Source: Pseudomonas sp. PICF141
GTDB taxonomy: Bacteria; Pseudomonadota; Gammaproteobacteria; Pseudomonadales; Pseudomonadaceae
Direction: 5' to 3'
DNA length: 56,517 bases
NCBI RefSeq assembly: GCF_002286815.1
Contig: NZ_MUNM01000049.1
Coordinates: forward strand, 1 to 56,517
Positions within the stretch are counted from its first letter, which is position 1. Each line of letters begins with the position of its first letter. The position numbers were made by a program, and so were the translations under genes. Positions 1 to 8,859 of this stretch are shown piece after piece. The notes under the pieces are model-generated. The model saw only the letters and a list, made by a program, of their open reading frames with translations. It did no database searches and had not been told where the DNA came from.

Positions 1-1
1 C

Positions 2-571
2 CTCGACAACTTCTACAGCCAGCACCTGGTCAACCTGACCTACGTGTTGCCAGTCACCACCGGCCAGTCGCTGAAGACGGATCTGCGCTTTGCCCGTTCA
101 ACGGATGATGGCGGCAGCAATATTGATAACAATGCGATTGGCGCGATGTTCACCTACAGCCTCGGCAGCCATGCGTTCGGCCTGGGTTACCAAGGCATGA
201 GCGGCGACACCGGCTACGCCTACGTCAACGGCACCGATGCGTACCTGGTGAACTTCGTGCAGATCGGCGACTTCGCGAGCAAGGATGAAAAATCCTGGCA
301 GGCGCGCTACGACTACAACTTTGCGGCCATTGGCATGCCGGGCCTGACCTTCATGGCCCGCTATCTCACCGGTGACAACATCGATCTGGGCGGCAACCGC
401 CCGCAAGGCAAGGAGTGGGAACGTGATACCGACATTGGTTATGTGGTGCAGAGCGGGCCGCTGAAGAATGTCGGCGTTAAGTGGCGCAACGCGACGGTGC
501 GCTCGACCCACTTCGGCAGCGACCTGGATGAAAACCGCCTGATCGTCAGCTACACCCTGAAGCTCTGGTAA
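2..571 (+). CDS. OprD-family outer-membrane porin, C-terminal part (gene cut by window edge)
   Basis: The reading frame is open from the first bases of the window and stops at 569-571, so only about the last 189 residues are present. The sequence has the alternating polar/hydrophobic pattern of outer-membrane beta-strands and ends in YTLKLW, with a terminal aromatic residue as expected for BAM-inserted barrels. Features such as GDNIDLGG and the block near GVKWRNATVR resemble the C-terminal strands of OprD-type substrate-specific porins of Pseudomonas. OprD channels usually take up carboxylates, amino acids or small aromatics. The next genes activate an acyl acid and oxidise a semialdehyde, so a carboxylate substrate would fit, but the sequence does not show which. 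The N-terminus and signal peptide lie outside the window. Confidence 0.85.
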   Translation, partial: LDNFYSQHLVNLTYVLPVTTGQSLKTDLRFARSTDDGGSNIDNNAIGAMFTYSLGSHAFGLGYQGMSGDTGYAYVNGTDAYLVNFVQIGDFASKDEKSWQARYDYNFAAIGMPGLTFMARYLTGDNIDLGGNRPQGKEWERDTDIGYVVQSGPLKNVGVKWRNATVRSTHFGSDLDENRLIVSYTLKLW

Positions 572-618
572 ATACGCCCGCGGGCCGAATGCCATTCCCA
601 GCGCCAGGGCGGTGTGAG

Positions 619-634
619 TGGCATTCGCCTTGCG
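619..634 (+). promoter_or_regulatory. Possible sigma-54 (-24/-12) promoter
   Basis: The sequence TGGCATTCGCCTTGCG has the invariant GG and GC ten bases apart and matches TGGCAC-N5-TTGCW at all but two positions. It would drive the acyl-CoA synthetase gene with a leader of nearly 300 bases, which is long. It could be a chance match; no activator gene is visible nearby. Confidence 0.3.
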
Positions 635-789
635 GTTCAGCCACGAGACGAGCAAAACAGCTCCATGCATTTTTGCACAACATACGGGCTTTTTTAGCCA
701 TTCATATTTGTTTTATGCATACCTATACTCGATTCATATCTGGTCATGAACCAGGTCAGTCCCGACAAAAATAACCAAGGGAATTCACC

Positions 790-885
790 GTGAAACCATT
801 CTTGACGGCCGTCTCTCCATCATCAGGTTTGCGCACCTGTCCCGTACGCCACGCGACGCGCAGCGATGCCTCTCTCGGCGCGTGA
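790..885 (+). CDS. Possible 31-codon leader or gene remnant
   Basis: A GTG-initiated frame of 31 codons begins MKPFLTAV and ends at TGA 883-885. An AAGG motif lies about 10 bases upstream. The first residues could look like the start of an exported protein, but the rest is arginine- and serine-rich and resembles nothing recognised. It may be a leader peptide for the synthetase gene, a decayed gene start, or chance. Confidence 0.2.
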   Translation: MKPFLTAVSPSSGLRTCPVRHATRSDASLGA

Positions 886-939
886 CTGCTTCGTACTCAC
901 TACCCGCGCCGATCGACACCTTGATTGATGGAGAGAACC

Positions 940-2643
940 ATGAACACCAACAGCCACCCCTTCCTCGCCGCTCGCGACTTCCTGCTTTCCCACCGCACCG
1001 ATTACGCCACAGCGGTGCGTGACTTCCACTGGCCGCAATTGAACGAGTTCAACTGGGCGCTGGATTACTTCGATGCCATGGCGCAGGGCAATCACGCCAA
1101 CGCCTTGTGGATCGTCGAAGAAGACGGCAGCGAACAGCGCTACAGCTTCCAGCAACTGGCCTCGCGCTCCAACCAGGTGGCCAACCACTTGCGTGCCCTT
1201 GGCGTGCGTCGCGGCGATCGCATCCTGCTGATGCTCGGCAACGACGTGGCCCTGTGGGAAACCATGCTGGCCGCCTTCAAACTCGGCGCCGTGGTCATTC
1301 CCGCCACTGCCCTGTTGACCCCGGATGACCTGAGCGACCGCATCGAGCGCGGCCAGGTTCGCCACCTGGTGGTCGGCGGCGCCCATGTCGACAAGTTCGT
1401 CGGCCTGGGTGAAGGCTGCAGCCGCATCTGCGTCGGTCCGGGCCCCGCCGACTGGACCTCGCACAGCGCCGCCAGCGAATATCCCGAGCAGTTCGAAGTC
1501 GAGGGCCTCACCTTGGCCACCGACCCGATGCTGCTGTACTTCACCTCCGGCACCACCTCCAAACCGAAGATGGTGCTGCACAGTCACCAGAGCTACCCGG
1601 TCGGCCATCTGTCGACCATGTACTGGATCGGCCTGCAGCCGGGTGACCTGCACTTGAACATCTCCTCACCGGGTTGGGCCAAGCATGCGTGGAGCTGCCT
1701 CTTCGCACCCTGGAACGCCGGCGCCTGCATCTTCATCCACAATGTCGCGCGCTTCAGCGCCCCGGCCCTGCTCGGCGCGCTGGAGCGCTACGGCGTCACC
1801 AGCCTGTGCGCCCCGCCCACCGTCTGGCGCATGCTGATCCAGGAAGACCTGGCCAGTTACAAGGAGCGCTTGAAACTGCGTGAACTGGTGGGCGCCGGTG
1901 AACCGCTGAACCCGGAGATCATCGAGCAGATCCTGCATGCCTGGGACTTGCCACTGCGCGACGGCTTCGGCCAGTCGGAAACCACCGCCCTGGTCGGCAA
2001 CACACCTGGCCAACTGCTCAAACCCGGCTCCATGGGCCGTCCGCTGCCGGGTTATCGAGTGACCATGCTTGACCCCGATGGCGTACCCGGCAATGAGGGT
2101 GAAGTAGCGCTGCCGCTGGATGTGCGACCACTCGGTCTGATGTTGTGCTACGAGGACAGCCCGGAAAAAACCGCCGAAGTGATGCGCGACGGTTACTACC
2201 GCACCGGCGACACCGCGCAGATCGACGAGGATGGCTATGTCACCTTTGTCGGCCGCGCCGACGATGTGTTCAAAGCCTCCGACTACCGCATCAGTCCCTT
2301 CGAGCTGGAAAGCGCGCTTATCGAACACCCGGCCGTCATGGAGGTGGCCGTGGTGCCGAGCCCTGATCCGGTGCGCCTGGCAGTGCCCAAGGCTTATCTG
2401 ATCCTGGCCCATGACGCTCCGGGCAGCTGCGAACTGGCCGCCGACATCCTCGCCTTTGCCCGCGAGCACCTGGCGCCTTACAAGCGGGTGCGACGTATCG
2501 AATTCGTCAGCGAACTGCCCAAGACCATCTCGGGGAAGATTCGCCGGGTGGAATTGCGGCAAATGGAAGTGCAGCGTCGCCAGGGTGACGCGCGCGGCCC
2601 GCAGGAATACTTCGAAGAAGACTTCCCGCACCTCAAGGGCTGA
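940..2643 (+). CDS. AMP-forming acyl-CoA synthetase (ANL superfamily)
   Basis: This 567-residue enzyme should activate a carboxylic acid to its CoA thioester through an acyl-adenylate. The ATP-binding P-loop FTSGTTSKPKMV lies near residue 195, the adenylate motif GFGQSETT near 345, the YRTGD motif near 425 and the hinge/core GRADDVFKASDYRIS just after it. The C-terminal catalytic lysine sits in KTISGKIRR. The ATG at 940 was chosen because GGAGAG lies a few bases upstream; an in-frame ATG at 928 lacks this spacing. It resembles medium/short-chain acyl-CoA synthetases rather than the longer acetyl-CoA synthetase Acs. It is followed by mmsA, so a propionate-like or branched short-chain acid is a reasonable substrate, but this is inferred from context. 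Confidence 0.88.
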   Translation: MNTNSHPFLAARDFLLSHRTDYATAVRDFHWPQLNEFNWALDYFDAMAQGNHANALWIVEEDGSEQRYSFQQLASRSNQVANHLRALGVRRGDRILLMLGNDVALWETMLAAFKLGAVVIPATALLTPDDLSDRIERGQVRHLVVGGAHVDKFVGLGEGCSRICVGPGPADWTSHSAASEYPEQFEVEGLTLATDPMLLYFTSGTTSKPKMVLHSHQSYPVGHLSTMYWIGLQPGDLHLNISSPGWAKHAWSCLFAPWNAGACIFIHNVARFSAPALLGALERYGVTSLCAPPTVWRMLIQEDLASYKERLKLRELVGAGEPLNPEIIEQILHAWDLPLRDGFGQSETTALVGNTPGQLLKPGSMGRPLPGYRVTMLDPDGVPGNEGEVALPLDVRPLGLMLCYEDSPEKTAEVMRDGYYRTGDTAQIDEDGYVTFVGRADDVFKASDYRISPFELESALIEHPAVMEVAVVPSPDPVRLAVPKAYLILAHDAPGSCELAADILAFAREHLAPYKRVRRIEFVSELPKTISGKIRRVELRQMEVQRRQGDARGPQEYFEEDFPHLKG

Positions 2644-2648
2644 ACCTC

Positions 2649-2670
2649 GGGCCGGTGCGCCGGCCCCTTT
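2649..2670 (+). terminator. GC-rich hairpin after the synthetase gene
   Basis: A 7-bp stem GGGCCGG / CCGGCCC with a four-base loop is followed by a short CTTTCT run. The T-tract is weak, so it may only partly terminate transcription before mmsA. Confidence 0.4.
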
Positions 2671-2748
2671 CTGAATTCAAACGCGACCGCTCGGCCAATC
2701 AGGCCGAGGGGCGTCACTCGACTCAAAAAAAGTAGACAGGACCCGAAA

Positions 2749-4257
2749 ATGACCGCCTCCAGCATTCCTAGCGTCAAGCTTCTCATCAACGGCGAGTTCG
2801 TCGAATCGCGCAGCACCCAATGGCGCGACGTGATCAACCCGGCGACCCAGGAAGTCCTGGCCCGCGTGCCCTTCGCCACCGCCGAAGAAATGAACGCTGC
2901 CGTGGCCAGCGCCAAGGAAGCCTTCAAGACCTGGCGCAAGACGCCGATCGGCGCCCGCTCCCGGATCTTCTTCAAATACCAGCAACTGATCCGCGAAAAC
3001 ATCAAGGAACTGGCCGCCCTGCTCACCGCCGAACAGGGCAAAACCCTGCCGGATGCCGAAGGTGATGTGTTCCGCGGCCTGGAGGTCGTCGAGCACGCAA
3101 CCGCCATCGGCAATCTGCAGATGGGCGAATTGGCCAACAACGTGGCCAACGGCGTCGACGCCTACACCCTGATGCAGCCGCTGGGCGTGTGCGCCGGCAT
3201 CACCCCGTTCAACTTCCCGGCAATGATCCCGTTGTGGATGTTCCCGATGGCCATCGCCACCGGCAACACCTTCATCCTCAAACCGTCCGAGCAGGATCCG
3301 CTAGTGACCATGCGCCTGGTGGAACTGGCGCTGGAGGCCGGTGTACCGAAAGGCGTGCTCAACGTTATCCACGGTGGTGTCGACGCGGTGAACTTGATCT
3401 GCGACCACCCGGACATCAAGGCCGTGTCCTTCGTCGGTTCGACCAAGGTCGGCACCCACGTCTATAACCGCGCGACCCAGAATGGCAAGCGTGCACAGTG
3501 CATGATGGGCGCCAAGAACCACGCCATCGTGCTGCCCGATGCCAACAAACAGCAGACCCTGAACAACCTGCTGGGTGCTTCCTTTGGCGCTGCGGGCCAG
3601 CGCTGCATGGCTCTGCCAGTGGTGATTCTGGTCGGTGAAGCGCAGGCCTGGTTGCCGGACCTGATCGAGCGAACCAAGACTCTCAAGATCAATGGCGGCA
3701 CCGAGCCGGGCACCGACATCGGCCCGGTGATTTCCTGCGCCGCCCTGGAACGCGTCAACGGTCTGATCGCCAGCGGCATCGAAGAAGGCGCCAGGCTTGA
3801 ACTGGATGGGCGCAACCCAAGCGTGCCGGGCTACCAAGATGGCAACTTCGTCGGCCCGACCATCTTCTCCGGCGTTACCGCGCAGATGTCTGTGTACCGC
3901 GAAGAGATCTTCGGCCCGGTGCTGTGCGTGATGCACGCCGCCAGCCTGAGCGAGGCGATCGAGATCATCAATGCCAACCCGAATGGCAACGGTACCGCCC
4001 TGTTCACCCGCTCCGGCGCTGCCGCCCGTCATTTCCAGGAAGAGATCGACGTCGGCCAGGTGGGCATCAACGTGCCGATCCCGGTGCCGGTCCCACTGTT
4101 TTCCTTCTCGGGTTCGCGCGCCTCCAAGCTGGGCGACCTGGGTCCCTACGGCAAGCAGGTGGTGACCTTCTACACCCAGACCAAGACGGTCACCCAGCGC
4201 TGGTTCGACGAAGACGACACCAGCGGCGCGGTAAACACCACCATCACCCTGAAATGA
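2749..4257 (+). CDS. mmsA: CoA-acylating methylmalonate-semialdehyde dehydrogenase
   Basis: This 502-residue aldehyde dehydrogenase matches the MmsA/IolA class, which converts methylmalonate (or malonate) semialdehyde with NAD and CoA into propionyl-CoA (or acetyl-CoA) and CO2 in valine, beta-alanine and inositol breakdown. The catalytic cysteine is C286 in [11 protein letters not shown]. The oxyanion asparagine N155 lies in TPFNFP, and the cofactor-binding KPSEQDP follows at about 178. The segment GAKNHA replaces the ELGGK-type motif of hydrolytic aldehyde dehydrogenases, so the general-base glutamate is absent, as is typical of CoA-acylating members. Length is normal for the family. An AGGA motif precedes the ATG. 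The gene lies 105 bp downstream of the acyl-CoA synthetase gene and is probably co-regulated with it. Confidence 0.93.
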   Translation: MTASSIPSVKLLINGEFVESRSTQWRDVINPATQEVLARVPFATAEEMNAAVASAKEAFKTWRKTPIGARSRIFFKYQQLIRENIKELAALLTAEQGKTLPDAEGDVFRGLEVVEHATAIGNLQMGELANNVANGVDAYTLMQPLGVCAGITPFNFPAMIPLWMFPMAIATGNTFILKPSEQDPLVTMRLVELALEAGVPKGVLNVIHGGVDAVNLICDHPDIKAVSFVGSTKVGTHVYNRATQNGKRAQCMMGAKNHAIVLPDANKQQTLNNLLGASFGAAGQRCMALPVVILVGEAQAWLPDLIERTKTLKINGGTEPGTDIGPVISCAALERVNGLIASGIEEGARLELDGRNPSVPGYQDGNFVGPTIFSGVTAQMSVYREEIFGPVLCVMHAASLSEAIEIINANPNGNGTALFTRSGAAARHFQEEIDVGQVGINVPIPVPVPLFSFSGSRASKLGDLGPYGKQVVTFYTQTKTVTQRWFDEDDTSGAVNTTITLK

Positions 4258-4299
4258 CCTTTGCTGGCGTCCCGATGCTACCGCGATCAACCTCGGCGC

Positions 4300-4323
4300 A
4301 AGCTCTACCTATGGCTAGAGCTT
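4300..4323. terminator. Hairpin between convergent mmsA and RND permease genes
   Basis: AAGCTCTA at 4300-4307 pairs with TAGAGCTT at 4316-4323 around an eight-base loop. It lies between the convergent genes and overlaps the stop codon of the minus-strand permease gene. It probably acts as a weak two-way terminator; there is no long T-tract. Confidence 0.4.
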
Positions 4324-7300
4324 TGTGGTGAGGTGAACGGAGAGAGGACGGGGTGGTGTCCTGTCCGCCAGGCTGGCTGGCTTGCTCGCGGTTTCAGTTT
4401 GACTCGTATTGTCAGGACCGATCTTGAACCAGATGGCATACATCGCCGGCAGGAACACCAGCGTCATGATGGTGCCGACCAACGTTCCTCCGATCAGCGT
4501 GTAGGCCAGCGTCCCCCAGAAAACGGAATGGGTCAGCGGAATGAACGCCAGGATTGCCGCGAGTGCAGTCAGCAGTACCGGACGGGCACGCTGTACGGTG
4601 GCTTCGACTACAGCGTGAAACGGGTCCAGCCCTTCTTGCGTATTGTGATGAATTTGCCCTATCAGAATCAGCGTATTGCGCATCAAAATGCCCGACAGCG
4701 CGATCAGGCCGACCAGAGCGTTGATCCCAAACGGCTGCTGGAAGATTAGCAGCGTTGGCACCACGCCGATCAATCCCAGCGGCGAGGTGAAGAACACCAT
4801 GATCATTGCCGAGATCGAACGCACCTGGACAATGATGATCAGCAACGTCAGGGCAATCATGATCGGAACCAACGGCACTATCGCCTGGCCGGCCTTGCCC
4901 GATTCCTCGATTGCACCCGCCTGCTCAATCCGGTACCCGGCAGGCAGTTTATCGATGATCGGCTGCAGCTCCTTCATGATCACGCTCGAGACGTCCGGTG
5001 GCTGCAAGCCTTCGGCAATGTCGCCGCGCACGGTGATCGTCGGCGTGCGGTCACGGCGCCTGAGGATCGGATCCTCCATACGCACATCCACCTTTCCGAC
5101 CTGGGACAGAGGGATACGCTGACCCGCCGCTCCCACCAATGTGAAACCTTCAATCCGAGCCGGATCAAGGCGGATGTCACCCGCGGCGCGACCCACCACC
5201 TGCACTGAACGAATGTCTTCGCGAACCGCGGTGATCGGCACCCCGGTCAGCAGGAATTGCAACTGCTGGGCGACCGCACTGGATGTCAGTCCAACCGCCT
5301 GCAAGCGATCCTGATCCAGGCTGAAATGCAGCGTCGGCGTCAGAGGCCCCCAGTCACTGTTGACCGTCCGCATCATCGGGCTGGCTTGCATGACCTCTTG
5401 GACACGGCCCGCAATCTCGCGCAGCTTCGTCGGGTCAGGCCCCATCACCCGGTAGGCAACCGGGTATGGCGAATACGGACCAAACACAATTTGAGATGCC
5501 CTGACCCGGGCCTCTGGGGCGAGGCCTGCAGCGACCGCTTCGCGAAGACGGAACTTGAGGGTTTCACGTGCCTCCTGGCTGTCCGTCAGCACCACGATCT
5601 TGGCGAACGATGGATCGGGCAGTTCTGGCGCCATCGCCAGGAAGAAACGCGGCGCGCCCTGCCCGATATAGGCCGTGACGATTTTTGCCTCTTCCTGCTT
5701 TTGCAGCCAGGCCTCGACTTTTGCCGCAGTGGCACTGGTCTGTTCGATGGAGGTTCCGTAGGGCATTTGCACCTCGACCATCACCTCGGGACGGTCTGAG
5801 GTCGGGAAGAACTGCTTCTTCACCAGGCTCATGCCCAGAACGGCCACGAAAAACAGCGTGACAACCGTACCGGCCACCAGCCATTTGCGGGCGATGACGC
5901 GTGTCAGAACCCGGCGGAAGCGGTTGTAATGGGGGGTGTTGTAGATGGCCGCGTGACCACCCTCGACTTTCTTGATGTTCGGCAACATCTTCACACCCAG
6001 ATACGGGGTAAAGGCGACCGCAACGACCCAAGAGGCAATCAGGGCAATGCCCACGATCCAGAACATGTTGCTGGTGTATTCGCCAGCAGTCGATTGCGCG
6101 AAGCCGTTGGGCATGAAGCCAATCGCCGTTACCAGCGTACCGGCAAGCATCGGTGCGGCCGTGTGGCTCCAGGCATACGCGGAGGCTTTGATGCGGTCGT
6201 AGCCCTCCTCCATTTTCACCACCATCATTTCGATAGCAATGATGGCGTCGTCCACCAGCAGTCCGAGCGCCAGAATCAACGAGCCGAGGGTAATGCGGTC
6301 AAAGTTCTTTCCGGTGGCCGCCATCACCACAAACACGATCGCCAGCGTCAACGGTACCGCCGCTGCGACCACGAGGCCTACCCGCCAGCCCATGCTGAGA
6401 AAGCAGACAAGCATCACCACAAGCAGCGCGACAAAAAATTTGACCATGAACTCGCCAACGGCTGAGTCGATGTTCACGGCTTGATCAGTGACTTTGGTCA
6501 GCGTCATGCCCAGCGGCATGCTTTCATTTATCTTCGTCGTCTCGGCGTCCAGCGCCTTGCCCAGGTCCAGGCCATTCCAGCCCTCGCGCATTATGACCCC
6601 CAGCAACAAGGCCTCTTCGCCGTTATTGCGCACCAGGAAGGTGGCAGGGTCTTCATAGCCTCGCTCAACCGTTGCCACGTCCGAGAGCTTCAACGTGCGC
6701 CCCTGAATCGCCAAGGGCGTGTCACGAATTTTTTCCAATTTATCGAAAGCGCCATCCACCCGCAGGAAAACCTGTGGCCCGCTGGTTTCGATGGAACCGG
6801 CGGGTGTGAGCACATTCTGGCTATTCAGCGCGGCGAAGATGTCCTGGGGAGAAACGCCCAAGGTGGCCAGTCGGTCGTGGGAGAAGGAGACAAAAATGCG
6901 CTCGGCTTGCTCACCGATGATGTTGACCTTCTTCACGCCCGGCACATGCAACAGTTGTTGGCGCAAGGATTCAGCATCGCGCACCAGCAAGCGCTGCGAC
7001 TCGCCCTTGGCTTTCAAGGCAAACAGCGCAAACGTCACGTCCGAATACTCGTCGTTGACCAATGGCCCGATCACACCCGCCGGTAGCTTGGTGGCTTCGT
7101 CGTCGAGCTTTTTGCGCGCCTGATAAAACTCTTCCTGCACCTGTGAGGGTGGCGTGCGGTCCAACAACGACACCATGGTGAACGCGAGACCGGGCCGCGT
7201 ATAGGTTTCCGAGCGGTCGTACCATTTCAATTCTTGCAAGCGTTTTTCAAGGGGTTCTGCTACCTGGTCCTGCATCTCCTGCGCGGTGGCGCCCGGCCAC

Positions 7301-7464
7301 GCGGTAATGACCGTCAACTGCTTGACCGTAAACGGAGGATCTTCCGCACGCCCCAACTGGAAGAACGCCAGGGTGCCTGCAACAGCAATCAGAAAGATCA
7401 GAAACACCGTAATAGATCGCTCACGAACGGCGATCGAAGAAAGATTGAAGCGCCCCTCGCTCAT
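4315..7464 (-). CDS. RND efflux permease (HAE1-like inner-membrane pump subunit)
   Basis: This 1049-residue protein is a full-length proton-driven RND transporter. It has one N-terminal membrane segment (residues about 15-35), a first large periplasmic loop, a bundle of membrane helices, a second loop and a final helix bundle. The proton-relay aspartates are in GLLVDDAIIAIEMM of helix 4. It resembles the branch with the N-terminal motif GRAEDPPFTVKQL rather than AcrB/MexB, so its substrates cannot be assigned to the classic antibiotic set. Its start overlaps the end of the adaptor gene by 4 bp, so the two are translationally coupled. The outer-membrane partner is probably the divergent gene at 8860. 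Transcription should run from the promoter/operator at 8607-8641. Confidence 0.92.
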   Translation of the reverse strand: MSEGRFNLSSIAVRERSITVFLIFLIAVAGTLAFFQLGRAEDPPFTVKQLTVITAWPGATAQEMQDQVAEPLEKRLQELKWYDRSETYTRPGLAFTMVSLLDRTPPSQVQEEFYQARKKLDDEATKLPAGVIGPLVNDEYSDVTFALFALKAKGESQRLLVRDAESLRQQLLHVPGVKKVNIIGEQAERIFVSFSHDRLATLGVSPQDIFAALNSQNVLTPAGSIETSGPQVFLRVDGAFDKLEKIRDTPLAIQGRTLKLSDVATVERGYEDPATFLVRNNGEEALLLGVIMREGWNGLDLGKALDAETTKINESMPLGMTLTKVTDQAVNIDSAVGEFMVKFFVALLVVMLVCFLSMGWRVGLVVAAAVPLTLAIVFVVMAATGKNFDRITLGSLILALGLLVDDAIIAIEMMVVKMEEGYDRIKASAYAWSHTAAPMLAGTLVTAIGFMPNGFAQSTAGEYTSNMFWIVGIALIASWVVAVAFTPYLGVKMLPNIKKVEGGHAAIYNTPHYNRFRRVLTRVIARKWLVAGTVVTLFFVAVLGMSLVKKQFFPTSDRPEVMVEVQMPYGTSIEQTSATAAKVEAWLQKQEEAKIVTAYIGQGAPRFFLAMAPELPDPSFAKIVVLTDSQEARETLKFRLREAVAAGLAPEARVRASQIVFGPYSPYPVAYRVMGPDPTKLREIAGRVQEVMQASPMMRTVNSDWGPLTPTLHFSLDQDRLQAVGLTSSAVAQQLQFLLTGVPITAVREDIRSVQVVGRAAGDIRLDPARIEGFTLVGAAGQRIPLSQVGKVDVRMEDPILRRRDRTPTITVRGDIAEGLQPPDVSSVIMKELQPIIDKLPAGYRIEQAGAIEESGKAGQAIVPLVPIMIALTLLIIIVQVRSISAMIMVFFTSPLGLIGVVPTLLIFQQPFGINALVGLIALSGILMRNTLILIGQIHHNTQEGLDPFHAVVEATVQRARPVLLTALAAILAFIPLTHSVFWGTLAYTLIGGTLVGTIMTLVFLPAMYAIWFKIGPDNTSQTETASKPASLADRTPPRPLSVHLTTKL

Positions 7465-8570
7465 GGACGCCCCCCGGCAACTTTTTCAGCATCCTGTTGA
7501 GGCAATCTAACCTCTTCACCTTCGTGCAACAGATGTGCGCCTAACGCAACGATCTGTTCGCCGACCTGGAGGTCGCCCGCGACTCGCACTGAGTCGTCGC
7601 TCAAACCCAGGACTTGTACAGGTCGCCAGGCCACCTTCGCCGGTGTACCGGCAATGACCCACACGCCAGTGCCTTGGCCTGGGTCATAAACGGCAGCGAT
7701 CGGTACTTGCAGCTCCTGCCCTTGCATCGTGGATTCAGCGATCCGAAGCGTGACGGTCGAACCGATCGGTGCATTGGCCAATGCGCCCTCAAGCACATAC
7801 CGCGCCTCGAAGGTGCGCGTCATTGGGTCGGCCGAGTCAGACAGCAGCCTCAACTTCGCTGTCACAGCGTCCGTGGTATTGCCATAAAGCGTTGCCTGCG
7901 CGGTGGATCCTGCGGCGGGGCGCAACGTCTCGGGCAGGTGCACGATGGCTTCGCGCTGCCCTGCCCGCGCCAATCGAACCACTGGCTGTCCCGGGCTGAC
8001 AACTTGTCCGGGCTCGGCGAGTGTCTCCACCACCACGCCGTCGGAATCCGCAAGCAGCACCGCATAACCGGAAGCATTACGGGCAACGTCAGCCTGCGCT
8101 TCAGCGGCGCTAAGCTGCGCCTTTGCGGTATCCGCTGCGGCTTTGATCTGGTCGTAGGCCGATGCAGAAATAGCGCCTGCGGCCACCAGACTGCGGTATC
8201 GCGCTTCGTCATCTGCTGTCTGTTTGGCTCGGGCCCGAGCGGCTATGACCGACTCTTGCTGTGCTCGCGCTTGCAGTCCCAAGTCGGTGGGATCGAGGCG
8301 CATGAGCGGCTGACCACGCTTAACGGTCTGGCCGGTATCTACCAGGCGCTCAAGGATCTTGCCCGAGACCCGAAACCCGAGATCGCCCTGCACACGGGCG
8401 GCCACCACGCCAGTGAAAGAACGTGAGTAGTCGGAGGAACCCTGAACCGTTCCAGGCCTTATCAGAGGGGCATGCGTGCGCGGATCGTCAGCACTGGATG
8501 AGTCACCACACGCCGTCAACACGAGAGGCAACAAGCAGGCCGCAATGGGGATGGGTCGAAGCCGGAGCAT
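7461..8570 (-). CDS. RND periplasmic adaptor lipoprotein (membrane fusion protein)
   Basis: This 369-residue HlyD/AcrA-type adaptor links the inner-membrane pump at 4315-7464 to an outer-membrane channel. It has a signal peptide ending in a lipobox, LVLTAC, with the lipidated cysteine at C21. The biotinyl-lipoyl halves (GDLGFRVSGKI near residue 60 and DGVVVETLAEPGQVVSPGQPV near 175) flank an alanine-rich coiled-coil hairpin at about 95-165. A beta-barrel domain follows. It is the first gene of a minus-strand pair with the permease. The operator-bearing promoter is directly upstream. Confidence 0.92.
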   Translation of the reverse strand: MLRLRPIPIAACLLPLVLTACGDSSSADDPRTHAPLIRPGTVQGSSDYSRSFTGVVAARVQGDLGFRVSGKILERLVDTGQTVKRGQPLMRLDPTDLGLQARAQQESVIAARARAKQTADDEARYRSLVAAGAISASAYDQIKAAADTAKAQLSAAEAQADVARNASGYAVLLADSDGVVVETLAEPGQVVSPGQPVVRLARAGQREAIVHLPETLRPAAGSTAQATLYGNTTDAVTAKLRLLSDSADPMTRTFEARYVLEGALANAPIGSTVTLRIAESTMQGQELQVPIAAVYDPGQGTGVWVIAGTPAKVAWRPVQVLGLSDDSVRVAGDLQVGEQIVALGAHLLHEGEEVRLPQQDAEKVAGGRP

Positions 8571-8606
8571 AGGTTCCCTTACTCGATCAGATAGAACAGG
8601 AATCCT

Positions 8607-8641
8607 ATATTAGAATAGTGACCATAATTGTCAATGGTCAC
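8607..8641 (-). promoter_or_regulatory. Promoter and palindromic operator of the adaptor-permease operon
   Basis: On the minus strand a consensus -35 TTGACA (8634-8629) and a -10 TAATAT (8612-8607) are separated by 16 bp. A perfect 8-bp palindrome, GTGACCAT (8618-8625) and ATGGTCAC (8634-8641), covers the spacer and the -35. Its core, GTGACC-N12-GGTCAC, recurs upstream of the tetR gene at 11163-11186. This is most likely the binding site of the TetR repressor encoded at 10504-11124. Confidence 0.65.
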
Positions 8642-8797
8642 ATTTGGAATGCTCAACTGCGGAGTATCAGCACTGAAAGAGACTCAGCGTGTTGAAGCCC
8701 GCGAAATAAGTCATAGCGCCATAATCGCCCATTTCTCTTGCCTTCAACGATCTCATCGCGAACGCCAGGGTCGCGCAGTTCAGCCAAGAACCTCAAG

Positions 8798-8832
8798 TTG
8801 ACAGAGAGTGACCGTGACGTACTATAGTCACC
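8798..8832 (+). promoter_or_regulatory. Promoter of the outer-membrane factor gene with degenerate operator
   Basis: A consensus TTGACA (8798-8803) is followed 16-19 bp later by TACTAT/TATAGT. Between and over these lie GTGAC (8809-8813), another GTGAC (8814-8818) and GTCAC (8827-8831). The outer pair has a 13-bp gap, one base shorter than in the two perfect operators, so repressor binding here may be weaker. Confidence 0.5.
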
Positions 8833-8859
8833 AACAACATTCGGCTCCAGGAATTCTCG

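Larger units (their letters stand above)
572..939. other. Intergenic region between porin and acyl-CoA synthetase
   Basis: This 368-base stretch holds no clear gene. It contains a sigma-54-like site at 619-634, an AT-rich segment at about 660-780 that could hold a promoter, and a short open frame at 790-885 preceded by AAGG. The synthetase start at 940 has its own ribosome-binding site, GGAGAG at 930-935. Confidence 0.6.

Noticed and set aside
823..1653. Long minus-strand open frame opposite the acyl-CoA synthetase gene
   Set aside because: High-GC shadow frame of a well-supported gene; no recognisable domain and no separate promoter.
8640..8800. Short minus-strand frame in the adaptor/outer-membrane-factor promoter region reading RFLAELRDPGVRDEI and onward
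   Set aside because: No start codon or ribosome-binding site and no family recognised; could be a gene remnant but cannot be supported.
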